A stretch of DNA of 11,541 bases, from assembly GCA_046734795.1 (NCBI GenBank), contig JBKPRX010000033.1, positions 1 through 11,541 on the forward strand, in the 5' to 3' direction. The DNA comes from JBKPRX01 sp046734795. GTDB lineage: Bacteria > Actinomycetota > Thermoleophilia > Gaiellales > Gaiellaceae. How positions within the stretch are numbered: the stretch's first letter is position 1; each line of letters begins with the position of its first letter. The translations under genes and the position numbers were made by a program. This document shows, in pieces, positions 1-6,059 of this stretch. The notes under the pieces were generated by a model. That model saw only the letters and a program-made list of their open reading frames with translations, did not search any database and was not told the DNA's origin.

Positions 1-25
1 GGTCGTCGTTCAGCTCGAATCTCAT
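1..25 (-). CDS. Start of a third gene in the ACAD operon (partial, probable acyl-CoA dehydrogenase)
   Basis: On the minus strand an ATG at 25 opens a frame reading MRFELNDD before the window ends. It lies 11 bases after the stop of the preceding ACAD, and the purine-rich stretch GGAGCGAAGGA sits directly in front of the ATG, so translation as the next operon gene is well supported. Short N-termini of the type M-x-F-x-L-x-D-D are common in acyl-CoA dehydrogenases, and the context agrees. Eight residues cannot prove the family. If it is an ACAD, it could be the partner subunit of the gene ending at 37, since heteromeric FadE pairs are usually encoded side by side. Confidence 0.55.
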
Positions 26-36
26 TCCTTCGCTCC

Positions 37-1176
37 TTAGCGCATCCGGGGAAGTCCGAGCACGCGCTCGGCGATGATGTTCTTCAAGATCTCGGTCGTT
101 CCGCCTTCGATCGAATTGCCGCGGCTTCGCATCACGCGATACGACCAGGGCGAGTCGTTCGTCAGCGCGTCGACGCCGAGCGTCTCGGCAGCGAGCTCGC
201 TGATCGCTTGGTTCGTCTCGGCAGACATCCACTTCGGCAGCGAGCCCTCCGGCCCGGGGACGCCGTGGTTCATCTGCGTCGTCAGTCCGCGATATCCGGT
301 GAGGCGAAGCACCTCCGTGCGCGCGTAGAGCTCGCCGAGGCGATCGAGAACGTACGGGTCGTCGAGGAGCGCGCGGTCGCGCAGCTGGTCGACGAGCTCG
401 TCGAGGTTCTGCTTCATCGCGACCTGCATGCCGAACGCGAGACCCGCGCGTTCGTTCAGAAGCGTCGTCATCGCGACGCTCCAGCCGCCGTTGACCTCGC
501 CGATGACGTTCTCGTCCGGGATGAACGCGTCTTGGAAGAAGAGCTCGTTGAACTCCGAGTGACCGGTCAGCTGACGGAGTGGCCGCACCTCGACGCCTTC
601 TTGCTTCATGTCGAGCGCGAAGTAGGTGAGGCCCTTGTGCTTCGGCGCGTCCGGATCGGTGCGCGCGACGAGCATGCACCACTTCGCTTGGTGCGCGATG
701 CTCGTCCACACCTTCTGGCCGGTGACAACCCAGCCGCCGTCCGACTTCACCGCCTTCGTCTGGACGTTCGCGAAGTCAGAGCCGGCGCCGGGCTCGGAGA
801 AGCCCTGGCACCAGATCTCGTCGGCGGAGAGGATCGGCTCGAGGAAGCGCTGCTTCTGCTCGTCGGTGCCATGAACCATGATCGTGGGGCCCGCCAAGAG
901 AAGTCCGAGGACGTTGACCGGTGCGGGAAGCCGCTGTCGCGTGATCTCTTCGCTGAAGATCGCTTGCTCGACGAGCGTTGCGCCGCGGCCGCCGTACTCC
1001 GGAGGCCACCAGACGCCGGCCCAGCCACCCCCGTGCAGCTTCCGCTGCCACGCTCTCCGCCACTCGAAGCCTTCTTCCTCCAGACTGGATGGCGGCTGAC
1101 CGGGGTGGTTCGCCTCGAGCCAAGCGCGGAGCTCCTCCCGAAATGCGAGCTCGCTCGGCGACAACGTTAGGTCCAC
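37..1176 (-). CDS. Acyl-CoA dehydrogenase (FadE family), paralog A
   Basis: This 379-residue FAD enzyme would introduce the alpha-beta double bond into an acyl-CoA in the cytoplasm, passing electrons to ETF. The length fits a single-domain ACAD. The N-terminal helical domain (about 1-120) includes EYGGRGA near 60-66. The middle beta domain has the flavin-contacting motif FSEPGAGSDF (126-135) and TGQKVWTS (152-159). The C-terminal helical domain ends with GGTTEILKNIIAERVLGLP (358-376). A Glu is present at both known catalytic-base positions: E242 in NERAG (isovaleryl-CoA dehydrogenase type) and E357 in SIEGGT (MCAD type). The start is GTG at 1176, preceded by AGGGAG with a 4-base spacer. It lies 40 bases after paralog B and probably shares its transcript. 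The substrate is unknown. Confidence 0.93.
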   Translation of the reverse strand: MDLTLSPSELAFREELRAWLEANHPGQPPSSLEEEGFEWRRAWQRKLHGGGWAGVWWPPEYGGRGATLVEQAIFSEEITRQRLPAPVNVLGLLLAGPTIMVHGTDEQKQRFLEPILSADEIWCQGFSEPGAGSDFANVQTKAVKSDGGWVVTGQKVWTSIAHQAKWCMLVARTDPDAPKHKGLTYFALDMKQEGVEVRPLRQLTGHSEFNELFFQDAFIPDENVIGEVNGGWSVAMTTLLNERAGLAFGMQVAMKQNLDELVDQLRDRALLDDPYVLDRLGELYARTEVLRLTGYRGLTTQMNHGVPGPEGSLPKWMSAETNQAISELAAETLGVDALTNDSPWSYRVMRSRGNSIEGGTTEILKNIIAERVLGLPRMR

Positions 1177-1216
1177 GGATCTCCCTTCGAAATCAGCAAG
1201 TTCGGCAAATTCTACG

Positions 1217-2359
1217 TCAGCGCATGCGCGGGAGCCCCAGTACCCGCTCCGCGATGATGTTCTTGAGGACCTCCGTCGTCCCTCCTGCGATCGAGGCGCC
1301 TCGGCTTCGCAACATCCGGTAGGCCCACGGTGAGCTCATGCGCAGTGCATCGGCACCGAGAAGCTCTACCGCAAGCTCCGTCGTCTGCTGGCCGACGTCC
1401 GACCAGAGCCATTTCGGCAGGGAACCCTCCGGCCCGGGTGCGCCGTGGTTCATCTGGGTCGTGAGGCCGCGGTAGCTCGTGAGGCGAAGGACCTCGGCAC
1501 GGGCGTACAGCTCGCCGAGCCGGTCGAGGACGTATGGGTCGTCGATCATCCCTCGTTCGCGGGCCCGATTGGTCAGCTCGTCGATCGCGATCTTCGCCTC
1601 GACGCTGCGACGGAAGCCGATCCCGGCGCGTTCGTTCATGAGCGTCGTGATCGCCACCGTCCAGCCTTCGTTGACCTCGCCGATGACGTTCTCGTCGGGG
1701 ATGTGCGCTTCCTGGAAGAAGAGCTCGTTGAACTCCGACTCGCCGGTGATCTGCTTCAGCGGCCGGACCTCGACGCCGTCCTGCTCCATGTCGAGGAGGA
1801 AGTACGTGAGGCCTTTGTGCTTCGGCACGTCAGGGTCGGTGCGCGCGACGAGCATGCACCACTTCGCGTGGTGCGCGAGGCTCGTCCAGACCTTCTGCCC
1901 CGTGACGGCCCAGCCGCCGTTCGACTTCACCGCACGCGTCTGCAGTGCCGCGAAGTCCGACCCGGCGCCCGGCTCCGAAAAGCCCTGGCACCAGATCTCG
2001 TCCGCCGAGAGGATCGGCGGGAGGTAGCGCTCTTTCTGCGCCGGCGTTCCGTGCGCCATCAGGGTCGGCCCGCCCATCATCAGGCCGAGCTCGTTGACCG
2101 GTAGAGGCAGCTTCGCGCGGGTCAGCTCCTCGCCGAAGATCGCGGATTCCACGAGCGTCGCGCCGCGGCCGCCGTACTCCTTCGGCCAGTGGACGGCCGC
2201 CCACCCGCCTTCGTGCAGCGTCCGCTGCCAGGCCCGCCGCCACTCGAAGCCGCGGTTTGTCGATTCGTCGTCCGGTTCGTCGCCGGGATGGTGCTCGGCG
2301 AGCCAGTTGCGGAGCTCGTCGCGAAAGGCGAGCTCGCTCTCTGAGAGCGTTAAGTCCAT
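1217..2359 (-). CDS. Acyl-CoA dehydrogenase (FadE family), paralog B
   Basis: This 380-residue ACAD is closely related to the next gene downstream, about 74% identical by a hand-counted alignment. It has FSEPGAGSDF (127-136), TGQKVWTS (153-160), NERAG (E243) and the same C-terminal ending ERVLGLPRMR. The key difference is SIAGGT, with Ala358 where paralog A has Glu357, so the MCAD-type base is missing while the isovaleryl-CoA-dehydrogenase-type Glu243 is kept. IxGGT without Glu is common in FadE proteins, so the enzyme is not necessarily inactive. I chose ATG 2359 because MDLTLSESEL aligns with the paralog's N-terminus; the frame stays open to 2401, but that would overlap the divergent SDR start. 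No clear Shine-Dalgarno is visible, so it may be nearly leaderless. Confidence 0.92.
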   Translation of the reverse strand: MDLTLSESELAFRDELRNWLAEHHPGDEPDDESTNRGFEWRRAWQRTLHEGGWAAVHWPKEYGGRGATLVESAIFGEELTRAKLPLPVNELGLMMGGPTLMAHGTPAQKERYLPPILSADEIWCQGFSEPGAGSDFAALQTRAVKSNGGWAVTGQKVWTSLAHHAKWCMLVARTDPDVPKHKGLTYFLLDMEQDGVEVRPLKQITGESEFNELFFQEAHIPDENVIGEVNEGWTVAITTLMNERAGIGFRRSVEAKIAIDELTNRARERGMIDDPYVLDRLGELYARAEVLRLTSYRGLTTQMNHGAPGPEGSLPKWLWSDVGQQTTELAVELLGADALRMSSPWAYRMLRSRGASIAGGTTEVLKNIIAERVLGLPRMR

Positions 2360-2382
2360 GTCTGAGATGATCCCAAATCGCT
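2360..2382. promoter_or_regulatory. 23-bp divergent start region with overlapping -10-like hexamers
   Basis: Only 23 bases separate the ATG of the minus-strand ACAD from the GTG of the plus-strand SDR. The segment GATGATC (2366-2372) reads GATGAT on the plus strand and GATCAT on the minus strand, each with the A at position 2 and T at position 6 that bacterial -10 elements keep. If used, transcripts would start about 1-5 bases before each start codon, matching the absence of a Shine-Dalgarno for either gene. This is inference from a short degenerate motif; no convincing -35 elements were identified. Confidence 0.25.
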
Positions 2383-3102
2383 GTGTTTCCGCAAACCGCA
2401 CTCGTGACCGGCGGCGCCTCCGGAATCGGAGCTGCCACCGTGCGGCTCCTCGAGCAGGAAGGCGCCGAGGTGCAGGCGCTCGACCTGAGCACGGGCTTCG
2501 ACGTCTCGGATCCGGCCGCGTGGGAGTCCGTCGGGCCGGTCGAGTTCGCTTATCTGAACGCGGGCGTCACGACGGGCGAGAGCGAGATCGAGAGTGTGAC
2601 GGACGCTCAGTACCGCCGGATCCTCGGCGCGAACGTCGACGGCGTGGTCTACGGCGTCCGCCGACTCGCGCAGGTGATGGAGCCGGGAAGCGCGATCGTC
2701 GCGACTGCATCGCTCGCCGGGATCGTGCCGACGCCGGGCGATCCGCTCTATTCGCTGACGAAGCACGCGGTCGTCGGCTTCGTCCGCAGCGTCGCGCCGC
2801 AGCTCGAGGACAAGGGCATCCGCATCAACGCGGTCTGCCCCGGAATCGTCGATACGCCGTTGATCGGTGAGGGAACGAAGGAGCGCTTCGAAGAGGCGAA
2901 CTTCCCGCTACTCACTGCCGACGACGTGGCCGCCGCGGCGCTGATGGCCGCACGCAGCGGCCTCACCGGTCAAGCGTGGGCGCTGCAGCCGGGCCGCGAG
3001 CCCGTGCACTTCAAGTTCCCGAACGTGCCCGGTCCGAGAGTCCCCGGCTCCGAAGGCCGGCGACCTCCGGGTTACGTCGACGGAGAGCAGTCCGGAAGCT
3101 AG
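2383..3102 (+). CDS. Short-chain dehydrogenase/reductase (SDR), classical type
   Basis: This 239-residue NAD(P)-dependent oxidoreductase is predicted to be cytoplasmic, acting on an alcohol or ketone that cannot be named. It has the Rossmann motif TGGASGIG (9-16), Asp34 in ALDLS at the end of the second strand (favouring NAD), NAG (59-61), N84 in the helix-4 position, catalytic Ser110, and Tyr123/Lys127 in YSLTK, followed by CPGIVDTP (152-159). It is slightly short in the middle, with little between strand 2 and NAG. The C-terminus extends past the fold with a Pro/Gly-rich tail (FPNVPGPRVPGS). The start is GTG at 2383; the nearby upstream ATG at 2367 is out of frame. No Shine-Dalgarno is visible. 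Its position opposite the ACADs suggests oxidation of a hydroxyacyl intermediate, which is inference. Confidence 0.9.
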   Translation: MFPQTALVTGGASGIGAATVRLLEQEGAEVQALDLSTGFDVSDPAAWESVGPVEFAYLNAGVTTGESEIESVTDAQYRRILGANVDGVVYGVRRLAQVMEPGSAIVATASLAGIVPTPGDPLYSLTKHAVVGFVRSVAPQLEDKGIRINAVCPGIVDTPLIGEGTKERFEEANFPLLTADDVAAAALMAARSGLTGQAWALQPGREPVHFKFPNVPGPRVPGSEGRRPPGYVDGEQSGS

Positions 3103-3117
3103 AGCCCCTGGCGCTCT
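3101..3117 (+). terminator. Weak hairpin directly after the SDR stop
   Basis: AGAGC (3101-3105) pairs with GCTCT (3113-3117) around a 7-base loop, starting within the SDR stop codon and followed by only one further T. The stem is short and there is no U-tract, so it is at best a weak terminator. Confidence 0.2.
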
Positions 3118-3205
3118 TCGGGTCGAAGCACAAGGACGGGGCCGCGGACGCCGGTTGCCGACTTCAGGTGACCACGCTGAACTACGTGGTCGAGGGAGCG
3201 CGGAC

Positions 3206-3280
3206 ATGCTCGACACGTGGCACGCGCCGCTCACCGTGCTGACGATGTACCACCTGCAGGGCCTCGCCCTGCCGGCCTAG
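3206..3280 (+). CDS. Possible 24-residue small ORF in the convergent gap
   Basis: An ATG at 3206 is preceded by GAGGGAG (3192-3198) with a 7-base spacer and opens 24 codons ending in TAG at 3278-3280. The peptide starts MLDTWHAPLTVL and ends HLQGLALPA; it is moderately hydrophobic, with no recognised motif. Every sense codon ends in G or C, as in the real genes here, whereas the in-frame codons just upstream (CTA, CGT, GGT, CGA) do not. That contrast and the Shine-Dalgarno are the only support. It could instead be the tail of a decayed gene or chance in GC-rich DNA, and a hairpin overlaps its last codons. Confidence 0.25.
   Translation: MLDTWHAPLTVLTMYHLQGLALPA
3256..3272. terminator. 7-bp inverted repeat between convergent genes
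   Basis: GCAGGGC (3256-3262) and GCCCTGC (3266-3272) form a perfect stem with a CTC loop. It lies in the 208-bp region between the convergent SDR and ACAD genes, where a two-way transcription stop is expected. There is no T-tract on either side, and it also falls within the possible small ORF. Confidence 0.35.
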
Positions 3281-3285
3281 CTCAA

Positions 3286-3300
3286 CGGCGTCGGTCGCCG
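3286..3300 (-). terminator. Hairpin just downstream of the ACAD10/11-like gene
   Basis: CGGCG (3286-3290) and CGCCG (3296-3300) form a 5-bp stem with a TCGGT loop, beginning 10 bases past the minus-strand stop at 3311. The position suits a terminator, but the stem is short and no U-run follows. Confidence 0.25.
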
Positions 3301-3310
3301 CAGCGGCTGC

Positions 3311-4519
3311 CTAGGAAAAAGACCAGCCGTCGCCTTGCTCGTAGGACTTGAGGATGCGTCGCGCGACGGTCATCTTGTGCACCTCGTCGGGGCCGTCGTA
3401 GATGCGGCCCCCCCGCGCCATCGCCCACATGCGTCCGAGCGGCGAGCGGTCGGTGATCGCCATCGCACCGTGCACCTGCACCGCGTGGTCGAGGACCTCG
3501 TTCAGGACCTTTGCGCAATGGAACTTGATCCACGCAACCTCGACCCGCGCCTCGGAGCCTTGGTCGATCTTGTGCGCAGCGTCGAGCGTCATCAACCGAC
3601 AACCCTGAATCGCCGCAGCGGACTCCGCGATCCAGAATTGGATCGCCTGCTTGTCCGCTAGCCGGCTACCGAACGCCTCGCGTGAAAGTGCGCGCTCGCA
3701 CATCAGATCGAAGGCGCGCTGCATCTGGCCGAGCCACCGCATCACGTGGTGAATCCGGCCGGGGCCGAGACGCTTCTGCGCGATGCGGAAGCCGTCGCCG
3801 CGCTCGCCGAGGATGTTCGTCGCCGGCACACGGACGTTGTCGTAGGTGACCTCGCAGTGCGAGTGCCAGCCGTGACCCTCGTGACCCATGATCGGCGTCT
3901 TCTTGATCGTGACGCCTGGTGTGTTCGCCGGGACGATGATCTGACTCATGCGACGATGTCGATCGGCATCCGGATCCGTCACGGCCATCACGATCCCGAA
4001 CGCCGCACCGTCGGCGCCTGACGAGAACCACTTGTTGCCATTGATCACCCACTCGTCGCCGTCGAGCTCCGCGCGCGTGCGGAGGCCGGTCGGGTCGGCG
4101 CCCGAGACGTCGGGTTCCGTCATCGAAAAGAACGAGCGGATCTGCCCGTCGACGAGCGGCTTCAGCCACTGCTCCTTCTGCTCGTCGGTGCCGAACATAT
4201 GGAGGATCTCGGCGTTGCCGGCGTCGGGCGCCTGGCAGCCGAAGATCAGCTGCGCGAAGCCGCTGCGACCGATCTCCTCGTTCAGGTACGCGTAGTAGAG
4301 GAAGCCCTCGCCGGTGCCGTATGCCTCCGGCGGAAGGTGGGGCGCCCAAAGACCTTCGGCTTTCGCCTTCGCGCGCAGCTCGTCGATCAGCGCGTCGGTC
4401 TCGGAGCCTGGAATCTCGAAGCGCTGCTCGTTCGGGAAGATGTGCTCCTCCATGAACGCGCGATAGGCGGCGCGCGCGTCGGCGTACCGCTCGGTGCTGG
4501 GAATCTCGGTCGTGGCCAT
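3311..4519 (-). CDS. Acyl-CoA dehydrogenase of the ACAD10/ACAD11-like type
   Basis: This 402-residue flavoenzyme is of a different ACAD branch from the tandem pair. The flavin-site motif is FSMTEPDVSGADPTGLRT (131-148), with INGNKWFSSGA (159-169) after it. The C-terminus has QVHGAMAI (348-355) and IYDGPDEVH (373-381), a signature I associate with ACAD10/ACAD11 proteins. Neither usual base is Glu: the MCAD position is Asp375 and the isovaleryl-type position falls in RLGPGR (250-255). The mammalian relatives act on hydroxyacyl chains together with a kinase domain; no kinase gene is in this window. Start ATG 4519 (MATTEIPS) was preferred over the frame's in-frame ATG at 4561, because the 14 extra residues look unlike the family. 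There is no Shine-Dalgarno; GATGCT (4526-4531, minus) could be a leaderless -10. Confidence 0.9.
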   Translation of the reverse strand: MATTEIPSTERYADARAAYRAFMEEHIFPNEQRFEIPGSETDALIDELRAKAKAEGLWAPHLPPEAYGTGEGFLYYAYLNEEIGRSGFAQLIFGCQAPDAGNAEILHMFGTDEQKEQWLKPLVDGQIRSFFSMTEPDVSGADPTGLRTRAELDGDEWVINGNKWFSSGADGAAFGIVMAVTDPDADRHRRMSQIIVPANTPGVTIKKTPIMGHEGHGWHSHCEVTYDNVRVPATNILGERGDGFRIAQKRLGPGRIHHVMRWLGQMQRAFDLMCERALSREAFGSRLADKQAIQFWIAESAAAIQGCRLMTLDAAHKIDQGSEARVEVAWIKFHCAKVLNEVLDHAVQVHGAMAITDRSPLGRMWAMARGGRIYDGPDEVHKMTVARRILKSYEQGDGWSFS

Positions 4520-4537
4520 GCAGTTAGCATCGCAGAT

Positions 4538-4551
4538 CGGGTCTCGACCCG
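4538..4551. promoter_or_regulatory. 14-bp palindrome in a divergent promoter region (candidate operator)
   Basis: CGGGTC and GACCCG flank a central TC, giving 6+2+6 perfect symmetry in the 65-bp space between the ACAD10/11-like gene and the plus-strand SDR. The position, about 20 bp from one start and 33 bp from the other, would suit a repressor controlling both. Palindromes of this length arise by chance in GC-rich DNA, and no regulator gene is nearby. Confidence 0.3.
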
Positions 4552-4584
4552 GCTTCCGCAAATCCCCTGATCGGAGGAGCCGAC

Positions 4585-5355
4585 GTGAACGTACGCGAGC
4601 TGTTCGACCTCAGCGGCAAAACTGCCATCGTCACCGGCGGCGGAAGCGGCATCGGCAAGCAGATGGCCGAGGCGCTTGCGGAGCTCGGCGCGAATCTCGT
4701 GCTCTGCGCACGCAAGGTCGAGCGGTGCGAGCAGGCGGCGAGTGAGTTCGAGCAGCTCGGCGTGAAGGCGATCGGTCTTGCGTGCGACGTGCGCGAGCAG
4801 GAACAAGTGCAGTCGGTCGTCGATCGCACGCTCGAAGACTTCGGCACGATCGACATCCTTCTCAACAACTCCGGTGCCTCGTGGGGCGCGCCTGCCGAGG
4901 ACATGCCGCTCGAGGGCTGGCACAAGGTCCTCGACGTCAACCTCGACGGCACGTTCTATTTCTCGCAGGCCGTCGCGAAGCACATGATCGAACGCGGCGA
5001 GGGCGGCGTGATCGTCAGCACTGCGTCGGTCGCAGGCTTGCGCGCAGGGATGGGTGGCCTCGGGACGGCGAGCTACCACACGAGCAAAGCCGGCGTGATC
5101 ATGCTCACGCGCGCGCTCGCGTCCGAGTGGGCGAAGTACGGGATTCGCGTGAATGCGATCGCTCCGGGGTGGTTCCCGTCCGACATGTCGAAATGGGTCC
5201 TCGACAACATGGGCGACACGATGCTCGCCGGGATTCCGATGAAACGGTTCGGTGGGCCTCACGATCTGAAGGGCGTGATCGCGTATCTGACGACCGACGC
5301 GTCGACATACGTGACGGGACAGACGATCGCGGTCGACGGAGGCCAGACCGTCTGA
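4585..5355 (+). CDS. Short-chain dehydrogenase/reductase (SDR), 256 aa
   Basis: This is a full-length classical SDR. It carries TGGGSGIG (17-24), Arg43 in the CARK segment after strand 2 (suggesting NADP preference), NNSG (94-97) where most family members have NNAG, Asn119, Ser148, and Tyr164/Lys168 in YHTSK, then APGWFPSDM (193-201) and the standard ending TGQTIAVDGG. It resembles the gluconate-5-dehydrogenase/3-oxoacyl-reductase group, but the substrate is unknown. The start is GTG 4585, well supported by GGAGGAG (4573-4579) with a 5-base spacer. It is divergent from the ACAD10/11-like gene, and its stop overlaps the apparent start of the histidine phosphatase, so these three genes probably belong to one pathway. 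Confidence 0.92.
   Translation: MNVRELFDLSGKTAIVTGGGSGIGKQMAEALAELGANLVLCARKVERCEQAASEFEQLGVKAIGLACDVREQEQVQSVVDRTLEDFGTIDILLNNSGASWGAPAEDMPLEGWHKVLDVNLDGTFYFSQAVAKHMIERGEGGVIVSTASVAGLRAGMGGLGTASYHTSKAGVIMLTRALASEWAKYGIRVNAIAPGWFPSDMSKWVLDNMGDTMLAGIPMKRFGGPHDLKGVIAYLTTDASTYVTGQTIAVDGGQTV
5338..5342 (+). promoter_or_regulatory. Ribosome binding site GGAGG that supports a CTG start
   Basis: A perfect GGAGG lies inside the final codons of the SDR, encoding part of its conserved VDGGQ ending. It is 9 bases before CTG 5352 but 33 bases before the first in-frame ATG at 5376, so the spacing favours the CTG. It could also be fortuitous, because DGG codons in SDR tails often produce this sequence. 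Confidence 0.5.
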
Positions 5356-6044
5356 CGCGACGGCGTCTCTATCTCATGCGCCACGCGCAGGTGGCGTACT
5401 TCATGGAGGACGGAACGCCGGTGCGCCCGCGCGAGGTCCAGCTCACCGAGGCCGGACGCGCACAGGCAGCGGCGGCAGCGGAGGCGCTCGCGGATGTCGA
5501 GTTCGACCGCGTGCTGACGAGCGGTCTGCCACGCACGCTCGAGACCGCGCGCGTCGTCGCGCCCGGATACGAGCCCGAGGAGTGGCCGGACCTCCGCGAG
5601 ATCGAGGGCGGTCGGCTCGAGGCGATCGCCGACGCCGAGCTCGAGCAAACGTTCGTGACCGCGTTCCGCGGAACCGTCCCCGAGGAGCGTGCGTTCCTCG
5701 GCGGCGAGACGATCGGCTCGCTCCTCGACCGCGTCTTGCCCGCGCTCGAGCGGTTGCTTGCAGATGAATGGGACACGGCACTTGCAGTGCTGCACGGCGC
5801 AGTCAATCGCGCGATCCTCTCGCGCGCGCTGAGTGGCAAGCGGACCTTCCTCGGCAACCTCGAGCAAGCGCCGGCGTGCATCAACGTTCTCGACTACGAC
5901 ACCGACTGGCTCGTGCGCGCGATCAACATCGCGCCGTACGACCTTGCGCATCACCACCCAGCGGGTCGCGAGACGACGATGGAAGAGCTTTACAAGCAGT
6001 ACGTGCCGTTTCGCCGCGGCGTCTCCGGCTCCGCTGCGCTGTAG
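5352..6044 (+). CDS. Histidine phosphatase family protein (phosphoglycerate mutase-like)
   Basis: This 230-residue member of the histidine phosphatase superfamily removes phosphate through a phospho-histidine intermediate. The catalytic motif is LMRHAQ (8-13, His11, Arg10), with Ala where most members have Gly. It is followed by LTSGLPRTLETA (55-66, Arg61), REIEGG (82-87, acid at Glu83) and LHGAVNR (147-153, His148). The likely start is CTG 5352, overlapping the SDR stop in CTGA with GGAGG 9 bases upstream. Using ATG 5376 would delete the strand RRLYL before the catalytic motif. The same frame runs open further upstream through the SDR but has no ATG, GTG or TTG close by. The substrate is unknown; an acyl- or CoA-linked phosphate is conceivable given the neighbours. 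Confidence 0.85.
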   Translation: MTRRRLYLMRHAQVAYFMEDGTPVRPREVQLTEAGRAQAAAAAEALADVEFDRVLTSGLPRTLETARVVAPGYEPEEWPDLREIEGGRLEAIADAELEQTFVTAFRGTVPEERAFLGGETIGSLLDRVLPALERLLADEWDTALAVLHGAVNRAILSRALSGKRTFLGNLEQAPACINVLDYDTDWLVRAINIAPYDLAHHHPAGRETTMEELYKQYVPFRRGVSGSAAL

Positions 6045-6045
6045 G

Positions 6046-6059
6046 CGAAGCTCACTTCG
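6046..6059. terminator. Small hairpin at a convergent gene junction
   Basis: CGAAG (6046-6050) and CTTCG (6055-6059) pair around the tetraloop CTCA, spanning the 7-base gap between the phosphatase stop and the membrane protein stop. It could serve as a shared terminator, but at 5 bp it is weak. Confidence 0.25.

Larger units (their letters stand above)
37..2359 (-). repeat. Tandem gene duplication of two ACAD paralogs
   Basis: The genes at 37-1176 and 1217-2359 are head-to-tail copies. They align along their whole length with one single-residue gap near residue 30, and by my count 281 of about 380 positions are identical. At DNA level, runs of identical bases occur at matching places, for example around the codons for WCQGFSEP and for QKVWTS. 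Divergence is concentrated near residues 21-35, 246-270 and 317-345, the last two being in the C-terminal helical domain, where substrate specificity or subunit contacts could differ. Confidence 0.85.

Noticed and set aside
208..1170. Long open frame on the plus strand, antisense to ACAD paralog A (a similar one at 1445-2104 opposes paralog B)
   Set aside because: The predicted proteins are rich in Arg, Val, Glu and Asp with no motif, and both mirror conserved ACAD codons. This is the usual antisense shadow of GC-rich genes.
37..2359. Paralog B as a pseudogene because Ala replaces the C-terminal Glu
   Set aside because: The frame is intact, every other motif is kept, and IxGGT without Glu is common in FadE proteins that use the helix-G Glu, which is present here.
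2387..3234. Other frames over and around the first SDR
   Set aside because: No domain motifs, Arg/Ala-rich composition and no suitable ribosome sites; only the frame at 2383-3102 has the SDR motifs.
4782..5351. Upstream extension of the phosphatase frame to a 420-residue product
   Set aside because: The extension is Arg/Asp-rich shadow of the SDR gene. The family fold begins just before LYLMRHAQ.
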